Assembly (NCBI GenBank): GCA_029747015.1
Contig: JAKOGI010002788.1
Coordinates: 22,129 to 86,128, forward strand
Source of the DNA: Carnegiea gigantea
Taxonomy: Eukaryota; Streptophyta; Magnoliopsida; Caryophyllales; Cactaceae
DNA: 64,000 nt
Direction of reading: 5' to 3'
In this document: positions 53,126 through 64,000 of the stretch, piece after piece
Numbering within the stretch: position 1 is the stretch's first letter
Layout: every line of letters begins with the position of its first letter
Program-made: the position numbers and the translations under genes
The notes under the pieces: model-generated
Databases searched by the model: none
Told to the model about the DNA's origin: nothing
What the model saw: the letters and a program-made list of their open reading frames with translations, nothing else

Positions 53126-54931
53126 GCTGGGCGTGTCACTTTTCTATGATATGCGAATCATAAGTCTGGCTTTAAAAAACAAACTGGACCACTAGATCAA
53201 CATACCTGATGTTTAATCTTGGCACTCAAGATTCGGCTATAAGGCTCCAATATGAAATCATGGTATTTCATATTTGACTTTCACAAGTCTCATCTTAACC
53301 TTACTAAGGTGACTATTAGATTTTATAACTTAACATTGATACACCACAAGTATAATGATATTTCAATATTACACACAACTAGTGTTAACATTGAAAAGTC
53401 TCATCCTGCCCGCTACTTAAGTGACATTTCAATAAGCCAAGCACAGAAAAATAAATCATGAGCATTTCTCTCATTTACAAAAGAAACATGTCCATCACAT
53501 AACAAGATACATAGGTTTGGTCAAGGGAACATAATCACCTTGTTAGTGTATATATATATACCTAATGACAATACTGTTTGTCTATATGGTAATAAGATAA
53601 ATGATCTGCCTCCATAGCTAACATTTTTGTGCAATTTTGCTTCTTACTGCACCATGACATGGCTCTCCCAACCAAGGTGAAGGCGTGTCCTGAGATTGAT
53701 CTAAACTCACCCTGGTCACCTCCTTAATTGACATTTGAGTATCCGCTTAACTTGAAAGTTTCCACCTTGATAACAAAGGACTAAGTCAGTGACACCACGA
53801 AGGTAGCGCTTAATTCTCTTAATGGCTTGCCACTCAGCAAGTCCTGGGTTTAACAACGACTTACTAAACCAACCATAAAACAAATGTCAGGCTATGTACA
53901 TGCTTGCACTAAGCTTCTTACGACACTAGTGTAAGGGACATTGTTCGTTGTCTCTATTTCATCATCTGTTTTAGGCCAATATTCAAGACTTAAGGTGAGA
54001 CCCTTCTTAATTGGAGTGTCTATGAGCTTGGAATTATACATCTGAAATCATTCCAAAACCTTTTTCAAGTATGCCTCTTGGAATGGTTTCAAATTATTTT
54101 CACGTCTAGGACATACCTACTTTCACCCATTTTCTTCATGCCAAAGATACAGGATAGGCACTTTTTAGTAGCTTTGATCATCTCCAAGTTGTTCTTATCC
54201 AGTAGTATGTCATAAATGTACAGAGTAAGAAACATAATCCCCATGTTGACCTTTTGACATACATATAATGAACTTGTAAAACCATAGATAAGCTAAACGA
54301 AATATCAAGATCTGGAAGATTGTTTAAGCCCATATATGGACCTTTTAAGATGATACAACTTGTCCTCTTGCCCCTTTGATACAAAACCAATGGGTTGGTC
54401 CATATAGTACTCTTCCATAAGGTTACCTTTAATAAAAGCAGTCTTTTCGTCCATTCGAAACAATCCTAGGTCCAAATAGGCAACCAGGGCTACAAGTAGG
54501 CGAATAGAGATAAATATCACCACATGAAAAAAATATCTCTTTGTAGTCAGTACCCTCAATTTAGGTAAAGCCTTTCGCTACTAGACGGGCCTTGCACTTT
54601 ATCAATCGAACTATCTGCCTGGCGTTTTATCTTTAAAAACCCACTTGTTTTCGATAGACATACGTCAGGGTGGAGGATCAATAGGTTCCCAAATCTTATT
54701 TCTTGCCATTAAGTCCATCTCACTCTTATGACATCTATCCATTCTTTGTGATTTGATGAATCAATCTCCTCTTAATAAGAGGTAGTTCCTCAACTTTCAA
54801 GGGCATGCATAGGAATATTTCCTCTTCGATTTAGAATATCATTGAGGAAGTATTCATGCTGACTCCTTCGGATCATGGGACCTTCATTATTTGTCTATCT
54901 AGGTGAGGAATCCGTCCCCCTTTCTCTAAGA

Positions 54932-54939
54932 GATATGAG
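54932..54939. repeat. 8-bp target duplication GATATGAG, left
   Basis: Identical to 56147-56154; flanks the MITE in element E. Confidence 0.9.
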
Positions 54940-56146
54940 TGGGCCTGACAAAAATTGATCCAAACCGAAAACTTGACCCGAACCTGCACAAAATTTTGGG
55001 TTTTGAACACAATTTTCTCGATCCGAACCTAACTGAACCCGAAAAACTGGCAAATTAGCGGGTCAAACCCAACCCGACCCGAACCCGAATCCGAATCCGA
55101 ACCCGCCCGCTTGACCCGGACATTATATCCTCAGCTTTTTACTTTTCTCTAATTTATGTATCTTAACAATAATGGTTAATCATTCTTATCAAATAGTTTC
55201 AACAGATATTATATAATTATCTCATCTATTTACAAATTAAACAATAATAACCTTAGTTTTTTTCTTCTCCATTCTCTGAAAATAATATCGTACATAAATT
55301 TTAAAATGAAAAAACATTAAAAATGGGCATAAAATTGTATGAAATAACTATCTAATCTTTTAAAAAAAGTTAATTTAAAAGAAGACAAACATTTAAAATG
55401 CGCAAGTCATACCATAATATACTTAGTTAAACAAATATGTCTAATTATTTTTAAATTAATTAATTTGTGATAATTTAAAATTTTGATGTTATACATGCAA
55501 GATAATATCTTGTACTTCTTTTATTCAATTTTATTTGGTTTTTATTCTGACTAGTCTTAAACTATGATGCTAGTGGTAGGAAAACTGCTAGCCGTATTTG
55601 TATTGGGGTCAGCCCATTAATCAAGTTATACCTAATTAGGCATCGGTAGGTTAGTTAACAAGAATATTAAATTATTAAATAGGTTATTAGCAATTAAACT
55701 ACTACAATCTATTAAAATGCTATAGACCGATTGCCCCACAAATGGTCGACCTCACTATTGACTTTCTTTCAATGTGTAGGGTTTGATTCTTTACCTGCTC
55801 ATACAAGATATTCATATATTATAATAAAAAGTTTGAATAATTTTAATGTTCTTTTGAGAAATTACAATTATCATGCCTTTTCATTAAATAATGACAATTT
55901 TGAGTAATAAATATGCAAAATTTTTCACTTTGAAAAAAGAAAAATAATTCACCGAAAAGGCGCTCTAAACCCATTGGGCTGCTCCGAAATCCTAAAACCA
56001 AAATACGGCTGTCCGTATTTTACCCGAACTCGAAATACACCTGACCCGTATTTTACCCGAACTCGAAATACACCCGACCCATATTTTACCCGAACCCGAG
56101 TACACCTGGCCCATATTTAACCCACCCGTTCGAACTGACAGGTCTA
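54940..56146. mobile_element. Non-autonomous hAT-type element, 1207 bp
   Basis: The perfect 8-bp GATATGAG duplication and the inverted ends TGGGCCTGACA (left) and TAGACCTGTCA (right, minus strand) give hAT-type borders. Both subterminal zones are packed with the hexamer-like ACCCGAA in one orientation (55010-55120 and 56022-56098). The centre is very AT-rich with no coding. Its tip resembles the hAT element at 26423-30761 (TAGGGCTGTCA), so it may use a related transposase. Confidence 0.85.
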
Positions 56147-56154
56147 GATATGAG
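56147..56154. repeat. 8-bp target duplication GATATGAG, right
   Basis: Second copy, directly after the right terminal repeat. Confidence 0.9.
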
Positions 56155-56246
56155 ACCTTGAGCATGAGGAGAATCACTCCCATCATCCATTGGATGTGTG
56201 GGATCCTGAGTGTGTGGACTAACTGCATGATCAGGAGCAGGAGATT

Positions 56247-56382
56247 GAGGATAAACCTTATTCTCAGGTTGATTCTCCTCAACATTTGAAGATTGAGCAC
56301 GAATCTCATTCTCCGAGGATAAGCCTCATTCTCAGGTTGATTCTCCTCAACATTTGAGGATGAATCTCATTCTCCTTAATAG
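56247..56382. repeat. 68-bp tandem duplication in element E linker
   Basis: GAGGATAARCCTYATTCTCA and what follows repeats at 56247 and 56315. It lies in the variable segment between integrase and reverse transcriptase. Confidence 0.7.
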
Positions 56383-58399
56383 AAAAACCTCATCTTAGCT
56401 ATAAAATAAGGGAGACATACCATCTTCGGTGACTAAGAGAGAATTCAAATCCTCTCTCTCATTGAGAGAATGTTGAGGGTCTTGTTGTAACTCATAAAAT
56501 CTGAGTTCCTTTTTAAATTTCACCAAATGCTAGAAACTCATCCCCAAAAAAATCGACATTACGAGAATTCATTTCCGTCATGCCAACATTATGGTGTTCC
56601 CCGTACATTATATATCATTTGGAATGCGCGGGATATCTTATGAACAGCATCCTGGTAGCCGTCGGACCAAGTTTACCATGTTTGTGGGTCGAACCCCATT
56701 GGCATAAGTGGTCCAAGGATAGCTTTTTATCAAATCATAACTCATATGGTGTGGCAGATACACTCTTGCTAAGCATACGATTAAAAATATAGGCTGCCGT
56801 AAACAGCACATCCCCTAATAAACTAATTGGGAGGTTAGCATGTTTCATCATTGAACTGACCGTGTCAAGCAATGTACGATTTGTATGCTCTGCAACATCA
56901 TTCTATTCCAGGGTGCTAGGAATCACTAGTTGTCTTTATATACCATTCTCCTCAAAATTCTTTGAACATATGATAGAGATATTCATGACCTTGATCGGTA
57001 CGAAGAGTCTCAACTTTTCGTTCCAATTAAGTCTTCATTTCTACCACAAAGTATTTGAACACATCAAGTACCTAATAGCGGTGAATTAATGGGTACACTT
57101 ACCTATATCGTGAATCATCTATAAGAGTTATGAAACAAACGTTTCCACATTCATGGGTCCGCAGATGTCGAAATGAATGAACTCCAGGGGACTCGATGCG
57201 CTCAAAGCCTTTCCAAAAGACTTTATAGTTGCTTTGCTAACCACACTTGACTCACACATAGGCAACTTAACCTAAATGAGTTGGTCTTAAAAGACCATCT
57301 GTAGCTAGTTTGCTAACTCTATCTTGGTCCTAATGGTCAAGTTGAGCATGCCTAAAAGCAAAGTCAAAAATGCGGCAAAGATAGAAAATGTTCTATTTTA
57401 TTTCATTCTACACATCGAAAATACCTTTCAATGTTCCATGGCCAAACACATTGCCATTGTATATGATAGGTGAAAATCGAAAGAGAAAACTGATCTGAGA
57501 AACAAAAGACATAAGGGAACATTGCACCCCACGTGCATTGAGAATATTGTGAAGAAGCAACATAATCCCTTTGTAGAGTTTCAAATGACATGTCCTTATT
57601 TCAAGGATATCTTTTTCACCGTCGTTATCTAAAATGGTAGTTTGTGAACCCATCGGGTAGCGATGAAAGTTCATAAGATTAGCTCGATCCTGAACTATGT
57701 ACTTATTTGGTCCCATGTTTTCAATCCATTAGGGATCACAATTGGCAATTGATGCTTGGAAGCATACATATTATTCAGGGGCAACTATGAAAGAAGGTAC
57801 CTTAATCAGCTCAAGACAATCCCGAGCACAAAGTCCTTTATCACCACAGTTATAGCACTTCACACGTGCTATATACGTCTCTCTATTTCCCTTAGCCTTT
57901 TTTTTTCTTTTGGCAATGCCGCCCTTAGATCCAAAACTTCAACGGGAAATGAGTTTGGTCGAACCTAATGCTGAGTTAATCCTACATGCACTTAACAGTG
58001 GAATAGCTTTCAAATTCCCCCATCAGATCATCATACATGCAATACAATATAGTATAACATGTTGATTGATCCTTCTCTGACCATTTTCGGTGTACCTTTA
58101 GCCTCTCTCTTGATACTGCTCACTGGCATTTACATCTTTGCCATTCTAGGAGACCTCAATGCTGTTAAGTGTTATAATGCTCATTCAGAAGAAACTTAAT
58201 CTTTTGATACTAGTTAGTGCCATCAAACTTTTCATCGATGAACAAATCACCGATCATGTTTTTAGTTGCCACTACTTAAAGTATATTTTAAAAAATGGAC
58301 ATTAGGCATATTTTCAAGTAATTTAACCATTGGAAACTTTGTCATCCATGTCATATGATCGAAAATTTCGCTAACCTCATAATCATCACTTACAAACAT

Positions 58400-60900
58400 G
58401 AATAAGAAATTCCAACAATTTAATTACCACATTTTTTCATGAAACAAAACTTATGGAATACTCAATTGTTCAAGTAATCAACACATTTAGAAATATCACA
58501 AAGATATTCAATTTAATCATGTAAAATAAATTTTACATGAAGTTATGTCATTACATAAAATGAGTCTATATATAAGTGTAAATATGTCATTTAAAATTCT
58601 ATCAATGACATATTCGACCATAAAATTCATTTTATTATATAAAATGTATTTATACAACAAAATGAAACAATATTGCGAAACATATTCGAATAGTAACATA
58701 CTACTAAAGAAGTTCATAAAAGCCCAAAGAGTTTTATATAAAACACATTTATATAATCATAGTTAACATAGAGCATATACAAATGTCACTCGCAAATTAC
58801 AAAACGAATTCATAATATTATAGATTTAAATTTCATGAAACGAATTCAGAAAATGCTGCTAAATTACATAATTAGCAAGAAACATGAAACGAATTCATAC
58901 TCATAAACTTAGACAAAGGGAAAGTGATGAAATAATTAACAACTCATGTAATTATATATAACACATTTGTGTAATAACTTCTGCTTCCAATGCTCAAATT
59001 CTAATTTCTAGCCCAAAACAGAAAGTTTGATCTATCCTCTACACTTGTCATGTTTAGGGTTTTGCCCTTCTATCCTAAACTAGGCCGTTTTCTAATTTCT
59101 TTCAGTGGTATCACTGACTATTTTAGTCTGGACAGTCCATTGTGACTTGACCATAACTTGGGACATGCTACCCCAATTCGCTTGATTTAAAAACAAGTTT
59201 ATGCAGAACATCCCGACACATCACCTTAAAAGTTTCACGATTTTTGGCAAACTAACCCGTCCTGAGCAAATTTTCAAAGTTAACATCAATGCAGCCCTCT
59301 TTCCAGACCAGTAAGTTCTACTCCAATTTCCTAACTCGACTTTCCAACCTTATAACTTTAACACCCGACATCCAAAATTCAACTTCTTGCCCATTACAGA
59401 AATATGTGCTTGTCTACTACCACTTTCATGTTTAGTGATTTTGCTATTTCCCGCTGCAGCTAGGTTAAAAATCCTAAAATATGCCAACTATCCCTGACTA
59501 TCCTAATTTTAACAGTCTCTGGTAAACAGACCATAACTCATTCCATACAATTCGAAATCTCTTGATTCAAAAGGCGTAATGCAGAAGACGCCGTGGCCCA
59601 TCTATCCTCCAATTTTTACAATTTTTAGACTAGTAGGTCAGTGAGGAAAAATCTTTAAGTTTCCATCAATTTTCTGCCCTTAACTAGTGGCTTGTTCTCA
59701 CTAATTTCAAACCCAAGATCCGATCTTTTTCCCTCAATATCCACGTTGGTAATCTTTGTGACAATCCAATATGAAACCTAATGACCCATCCCCTAACCCA
59801 AGTCGTCTAAGTCAAGGAAAAATCTAAAATCGGTATCATGAATACAAGAAAACATTGCATACTCACCTCGATGCGATTTCAGAGAAGAAACAATTGAAAC
59901 GTCACACCTTTGAGGTCTCAAATCTTAAAAATCATATAAATTCGAATCAAATGCCTCATATTTAAAATCTCACATCAAAATCATGAGTTTAGAAAAAAAA
60001 TACAAGAGAACCCAAAATATATATATCTTTTTGCATGGGGTGCATAGTGCACCCTACTTACCATCAAGGGGACCGGCAGTGATGTACTGGTCGACGGTGG
60101 TGGCGGTGCTTGAGAGGGAGAGAGAAAGAGATGAAAGGGAGAGAGAGAGAAGTGAGAGAACGAGAGGGAGAGAGAGAGAAGAGACAGAATGAAAGGAAAG
60201 AGAGAGCGATGGCGTGGGGGATGGGGAAGAACTCGGTTAGGGTTTTAGGAGGGGAGAAGCCGGGTAGTGGGGAAAGAAAAAGGAAAGAGAAAAAGAAAAA
60301 AAAGAAAGGAGAGAAAATAAAAAGGGAAGGAAAATGAAATATATTCTAGGGTTTGATTTGGGTGAATTTGGGAGGAAAAATTGAATTTCAAAATAATATA
60401 GATAGGAGGGAAAAACAAGTGGGCGAAATAAATAGTTGAGTTATGAAGTAAAATACACAAATAATTAAATCGAGGAAAAGAACAAAAATAGCCCGGATGA
60501 AAAATAAATAAATCTTTGTCATGTAAAAATTTTAAAAAAACCACAATCCGTAGCAAAAGAGATTTAGAACGACTTGGATTATGAAGGTTGGTCCACGTCA
60601 CACGATCTCCCAATTTAATTTTGCGGGATTTTACAATAAAATATGATGAAACGCAGGGGAGTAAAAGATAATAAACAAAGGTCAATAGGGGAATTAATGC
60701 AAATATGATTTTTCAGGTAATATGTCATACATAAATGCTCTAAAAATTCATGTGAGTATAAATGGGTTAAAAAATTTCCTCATGCAATATGCCAAATATA
60801 AATAAAAGTTGTCTCATGCATCCCAAAATAATGTTTGAAATTATTGTACGCAAGTAACATCTCAATCCAAATGGATTGTAAATTAGTAATTACTTTGTAT
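58400..60900 (-). repeat. Probable chromovirus-type LTR or LTR fragment (G)
   Basis: On the minus strand the tract reads like a plant gypsy LTR: an AT-rich start, CAAACCCTAG at 60344-60353, a long CT-rich leader with AAACCCTAACC (60233-60243), a short CACCGCCACCACCG stretch (about 60091-60104), then GGTAAGT. Further along, two diverged units of about 400 bp (58990-59390 and 59395-59760) share TTCT.GCCCA..ACAGAAA, ACTATCCCTGACTAT-like and CCATAACT motifs. The composition mirrors the element D LTR around 36060-36240. No repeat partner or PBS is in the window, and a host promoter cannot be excluded. The open frames across the GA run are artefacts. Confidence 0.4.
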
Positions 60901-61155
60901 TTAGATTAGCATTATTTATGATTGAACAGAGTAGATTGTGCCAAAATAAAAGGGTCATTATTTGCTTCCATGAAGCCATAATTTTTATAAATTTTGCTAG
61001 TGTACCATCATATCTTGTCTCACTCCTACTATAGTTTGACAAGATTAAGAAGATATGGAGAGAAAGATGAGTTGAAATTGAACCTTAAACTTTCACAGGA
61101 ATAATATTTTTAAAGGGCAACTAGACAAGCTTTCTTACCTTGCCTGAGTTTTTGC
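60901..61155. other. Flank of copia element H
   Basis: AT-rich, no gene or element end recognised. Confidence 0.3.
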
Positions 61156-61324
61156 TGTTGGAGTTCCGTCCAATTCATGCATATCCAAGGATCCACAAAG
61201 AGAGAACCGACGTACAAAGCATTTGTGATGTAGAACTGTTTGCTTGACTTCCTCTCTCTCTCTCTCTATTTTTTTTTTTGATTATATACGTGTGGGTCCT
61301 CCTAATTATGGAGGGAACCCAACA
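61156..61324 (-). repeat. 3' LTR of copia element H, 169 bp
   Basis: Bounded by TGTTGG and CCAACA: the plus strand begins TGTTGGAGTTCC and ends GGGAACCCAACA. A PPT-like AAGTAGGAGATT on the minus strand (61325-61336) adjoins it, as in copia elements. Short LTRs of this size occur in copia. The 5' LTR is outside the window, so length is provisional. Confidence 0.6.
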
Positions 61325-61336
61325 AATCTCCTACTT

Positions 61337-64000
61337 CCCGACTTAATTGGGGGGCACCGCATCGGCACCTTTGCAATATTTTTCAAACTTCTTAGTCAGT
61401 ATGACCTTGGTCATCATGTTTGACCAATTTTCATCGATATGGACTTTTTCAAGCTATAGGAGTTTTTCTTCCAACACCTCTCGTATCTAGTGATAACGAA
61501 CATCAATATGTTTTGAACGAGAGTGAAGTGTGGAGTTCTTGGTTAGATGTATAGCACTCTAGCTATCACATGTAACACACATTTTTCTTGCTCATGACCC
61601 AATTCGAGTATGAAATCTTTCATGCAAAGAATCTCATTACATGCTTCAGTAGTTGTAGTATATTCAACTTCCGTGGTCAACAAAGCCACAAATTTTTAGG
61701 GCCTAGAATGCGAAGATATAGCTCCCCCTCCAAAAGTAGTCAGGTACCTTGATGTTGATTTCTAGGATCAATGTCACCAGCCATATCAACATCTGTGTAC
61801 CCCTCTAACATAGGTTTTCCTTTGCTAAAGCACAAGCATTTTGTAGATGTCCCTCTAAGATATCATAATATCCATTTCACGGCTAACCAATACTCTTTCC
61901 CTGGATTCATTAAGAATCGGCTTGCAACACCCACTGTATAAGCAATATCGGTTTTGGTACACATCATGACATACATGAGACTGCTAACACTAGATGAATA
62001 GGGGAGATTTTTCATCTCTGCCTTTTCTTTCTCACTTGTTGGACTTTGCTCGGTGTTCATATTAAAATGTGCAGCAAGTGACATACTAACAAACTTGGCT
62101 TTATGCATGTTGAATCTTTCTAGCAACTTTTCAATATATCTCTTTTAAGATAGCCACAATAATCTCTTGGATCAATCTCGAGTAATTTTCATCCTAAGGA
62201 TTTGGTTTATTGATCCCAAGTCATTTAGGCGAGTGACTTGCTTAATGCTTTCTTCAAGGCAATAATTTTCTTTAGGTCCTGCCCAACGATTAGCATGTCA
62301 TCGACGTGAAGTACCGAAATGATAAAATGACCATTGCCATATCCCTTAAAAAAGACACAATGATCTGTGAGTGTCTTGTTGAAGTCATGCTCAGTCATAA
62401 AAGAGTCAAATTTCTTGTACCATTGTCCAAGCGCTTGCTTAAGACTGTACAAGCTCTTTTTCAGTTGACACATTGAATTTTCTTTGCCTGCAAGTTCAAT
62501 CCTTCCTTTAGGTCACCATATAAATTTCTTCCTTTAGGTCACCATATAGAAATGTCATCTTAACATCGAGTTGTTCAATCTCTAAATATAGACTGGCTGC
62601 CACACCAAGAACAGCACGAATGGATGACGTCTTTACCACCTAAGAGAATATTTCTTCAAAATCAATCCCTCTCTTTTGAGTAGACCCCTTAACCACTAAC
62701 CGATCTTCTTACCTTAGCCTTGGGTTATTGTCTTCAGCCTTAAGCCTATACATCCATTTGTTTTTCAAGGCTCATCTTCCTTTGAGCAACTCCATAAGAT
62801 AATACGTATGATACTCATGTAAGGACTGCATTTCTTCTTGTATGGCCTTTGTCCATTCTACTTTGAGATTATTAGCCATTGCTTCTTCAAAACTCTGAGG
62901 CTCCCCTCAACCGTAAGAGTTATGAACTCATCTTGACTATATCCTATTGCCTTTTTCTAGTGGATCGTCTCAACTGAGACCCTTTTTAAACTTCTAACTC
63001 AGTAGATTCTCAGTCAAATTCGTCCAAATCTTCCCTTTCATCACTGTTAGAGGAAGAGGCATGATCTTCATTTGTGCCAGCTTCAATATTTTCTTTGATT
63101 GAGTCATCCCCCAGATTACCAGGTATCACAGGGGACGAATTAGGATTAGAACTTCTAATGACCTTTAACTTATGCTTATGTTGTTTTGCATCTTCTGGGG
63201 CTTGGTCCTCCAACAATACAACATCTCGCCTTCTAAAAATCTTTCTGTTTGCCGGATCCTAGAGTCGGTAGCCAAATTCATCTCTTGGAGATCCAACGTA
63301 GATGCACTCCTTGGTCTTTGAGTCAAGTTTGGCTCTTTCGTACTTAGGGATGTGAACGAATGCCTGACATCCAAACACCTTTAAGTGGTTGTAGGAGACC
63401 TTCCTTCTGGACCAAACTTCCTCTGGGACATCTCCATCCACAGGAACTGATGGTGAAAGGCTGATATGTTGACTGCAGTCTTCACAACTTCTCTCCAAAA
63501 TGATTTAGGGAGTTTAGCATGTGAAAGCATGCATCAAACTCTTTCTTCGATGGTTCGATTCATTCTCTCAGGTAAACCATTCAACTGCGGGTTTTTGGTG
63601 GCATCTTCTCGATTCTAACCCCATGCAACTTGCAGTATGCTCTGAATGGACGACGCTATTCTCCACAATTAGCAGATCGAATGCACTTTAACTTTTGGCC
63701 AGTTTCTCGTTCCACCCTTACATGGAACTCCTTGAATGCTTCGAGTGCTTCATCTTTTGATCTTAGTAAAGAGACCCAAACTTTCCTTGAATGGTCATCA
63801 ATAAAGGTGACAGAGTATGATGCACTGCCAAGTGACCTTTCAATCATGGAACATACATTAGTATGCACCAACTCAAGCATGTGCTTTCTCCGATGGGGTC
63901 GGCCATTTCTTTTAAATGTCACCCTGTGTTGTTTGCCAGCTAAACAATCAATACAAGGCTCAAGCGATTTGCCTTTTAAGTTAGGGAAGTAATCTTTTCC
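61337..64000 (-). pseudogene. Ty1/copia polyprotein of element H, runs off the window
   Basis: The minus strand holds, from right to left: the integrase core (63656-63922: ELVHTNVCSMIERSLGSASY, TFIDDHSRKVWVSLL, IRSANCGE); the VFGCQAFVHIPKYERAKLDS block (about 63385); a Ser/Asp-rich linker (63010-63216). Then reverse transcriptase with LKKSLYSLKQALGQWYKKFD and the intact catalytic pair in VLHVDDMLIVG (about 62300), the post-RT block ending SSLMYVMMCTKTDIAYTVG (about 61940), and an RNase H remnant with TTEVEYTTTTEAC (about 61660). Stops, frame changes and a 25-bp duplication near 62504-62553 break it. Gag and protease are beyond the right edge. Less decayed than element E. Confidence 0.85.

Larger units (their letters stand above)
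53560..58380 (-). pseudogene. Ty1/copia polyprotein of element E, heavily decayed, split by a hAT MITE
   Basis: Read on the minus strand, pieces of all main domains appear in copia order. A gag start (about 58250, KFDGT-type) is followed by a zinc knuckle near 57850 in which the His is lost (CYNCGDKG.CARDC). Next are a GAG-pre-integrase region (57408-57716) and an integrase stretch with FITLIDDSRY and ETLRTDQGHEYL (about 57000-57250). Reverse transcriptase has VALVAYLDLGLFRMDEKTAF and LYHLKRSIYGLKQSSR (54305-54559), then a YVDD position changed to YIYD (about 54200). RNase H has GHAFTLVGRAMSWCSKKQ (about 53640). Stops and frame changes are throughout. 54940-56146 is a later insertion. Confidence 0.8.

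Noticed and set aside
60110..60220. Arg/Glu-rich reading frame
   Set aside because: It is a GA microsatellite-like run read as codons; the opposite strand gives an equally long frame.

Overview
This window is nuclear DNA of a flowering plant, most likely a eudicot. The evidence is one spliced cytosolic ribosomal protein gene with a plant-type promoter (telo-box, site II element, TATA box), surrounded by plant transposon families: CACTA/En-Spm, hAT, Ty3/gypsy, Ty1/copia, L1 LINE and MITEs. I cannot name the species. The sequence is AT-rich and full of poly-A/poly-T tracts, and almost every coding trace apart from the ribosomal gene is broken.

Layout. (1) 1-7138: right-hand part of a CACTA element with a decayed tnp2-type transposase, a decayed Ptta/TNPA-type second gene and a 3' subterminal motif array. 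(2) 7139-8083 and 20072-23083: the 3' part of a Ty3/gypsy element (B, + strand; integrase, 3' noncoding region, 3' LTR), split by (3) 8084-20071: a gag-only non-autonomous Ty3/gypsy element (A, - strand) present as LTR-internal-LTR-internal-LTR with an exact 5249-bp period and one ACTAT target duplication around the whole array. (4) 23084-26414 and about 30770-31150: a diverged + strand relative of A (element C), split by (5) 26423-30761: a decayed autonomous hAT element with terminal inverted repeats. (6) 33529-41955: a Tekay/Del-like Ty3/gypsy element (D, - strand) without recognisable coding capacity and carrying a 702-bp direct tandem repeat. (7) 43800-45210: an L1 LINE fragment. (8) 45639-46044: a MITE. 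(9) 46599-50279: the 40S ribosomal protein S3 gene (uS3), five exons, 239 residues, intact; its long second intron carries a 485-bp MITE and local duplications. (10) about 52440-58380: a decayed Ty1/copia element (E, - strand) split by a 1207-bp hAT-type non-autonomous element with a perfect 8-bp target duplication. (11) about 58400-60900: a probable chromovirus-type LTR. (12) 61156-64000: the 3' end of another Ty1/copia element (H, - strand), continuing past the window.

The only host gene I can support is the S3 gene. The most informative structure is array A. Its equal period, single target duplication and mosaic middle LTR are what unequal recombination between the two LTRs of one insertion would leave. 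I saw no evidence of an undescribed multi-gene system; the unusual signals are structural features of mobile elements and intron duplications.
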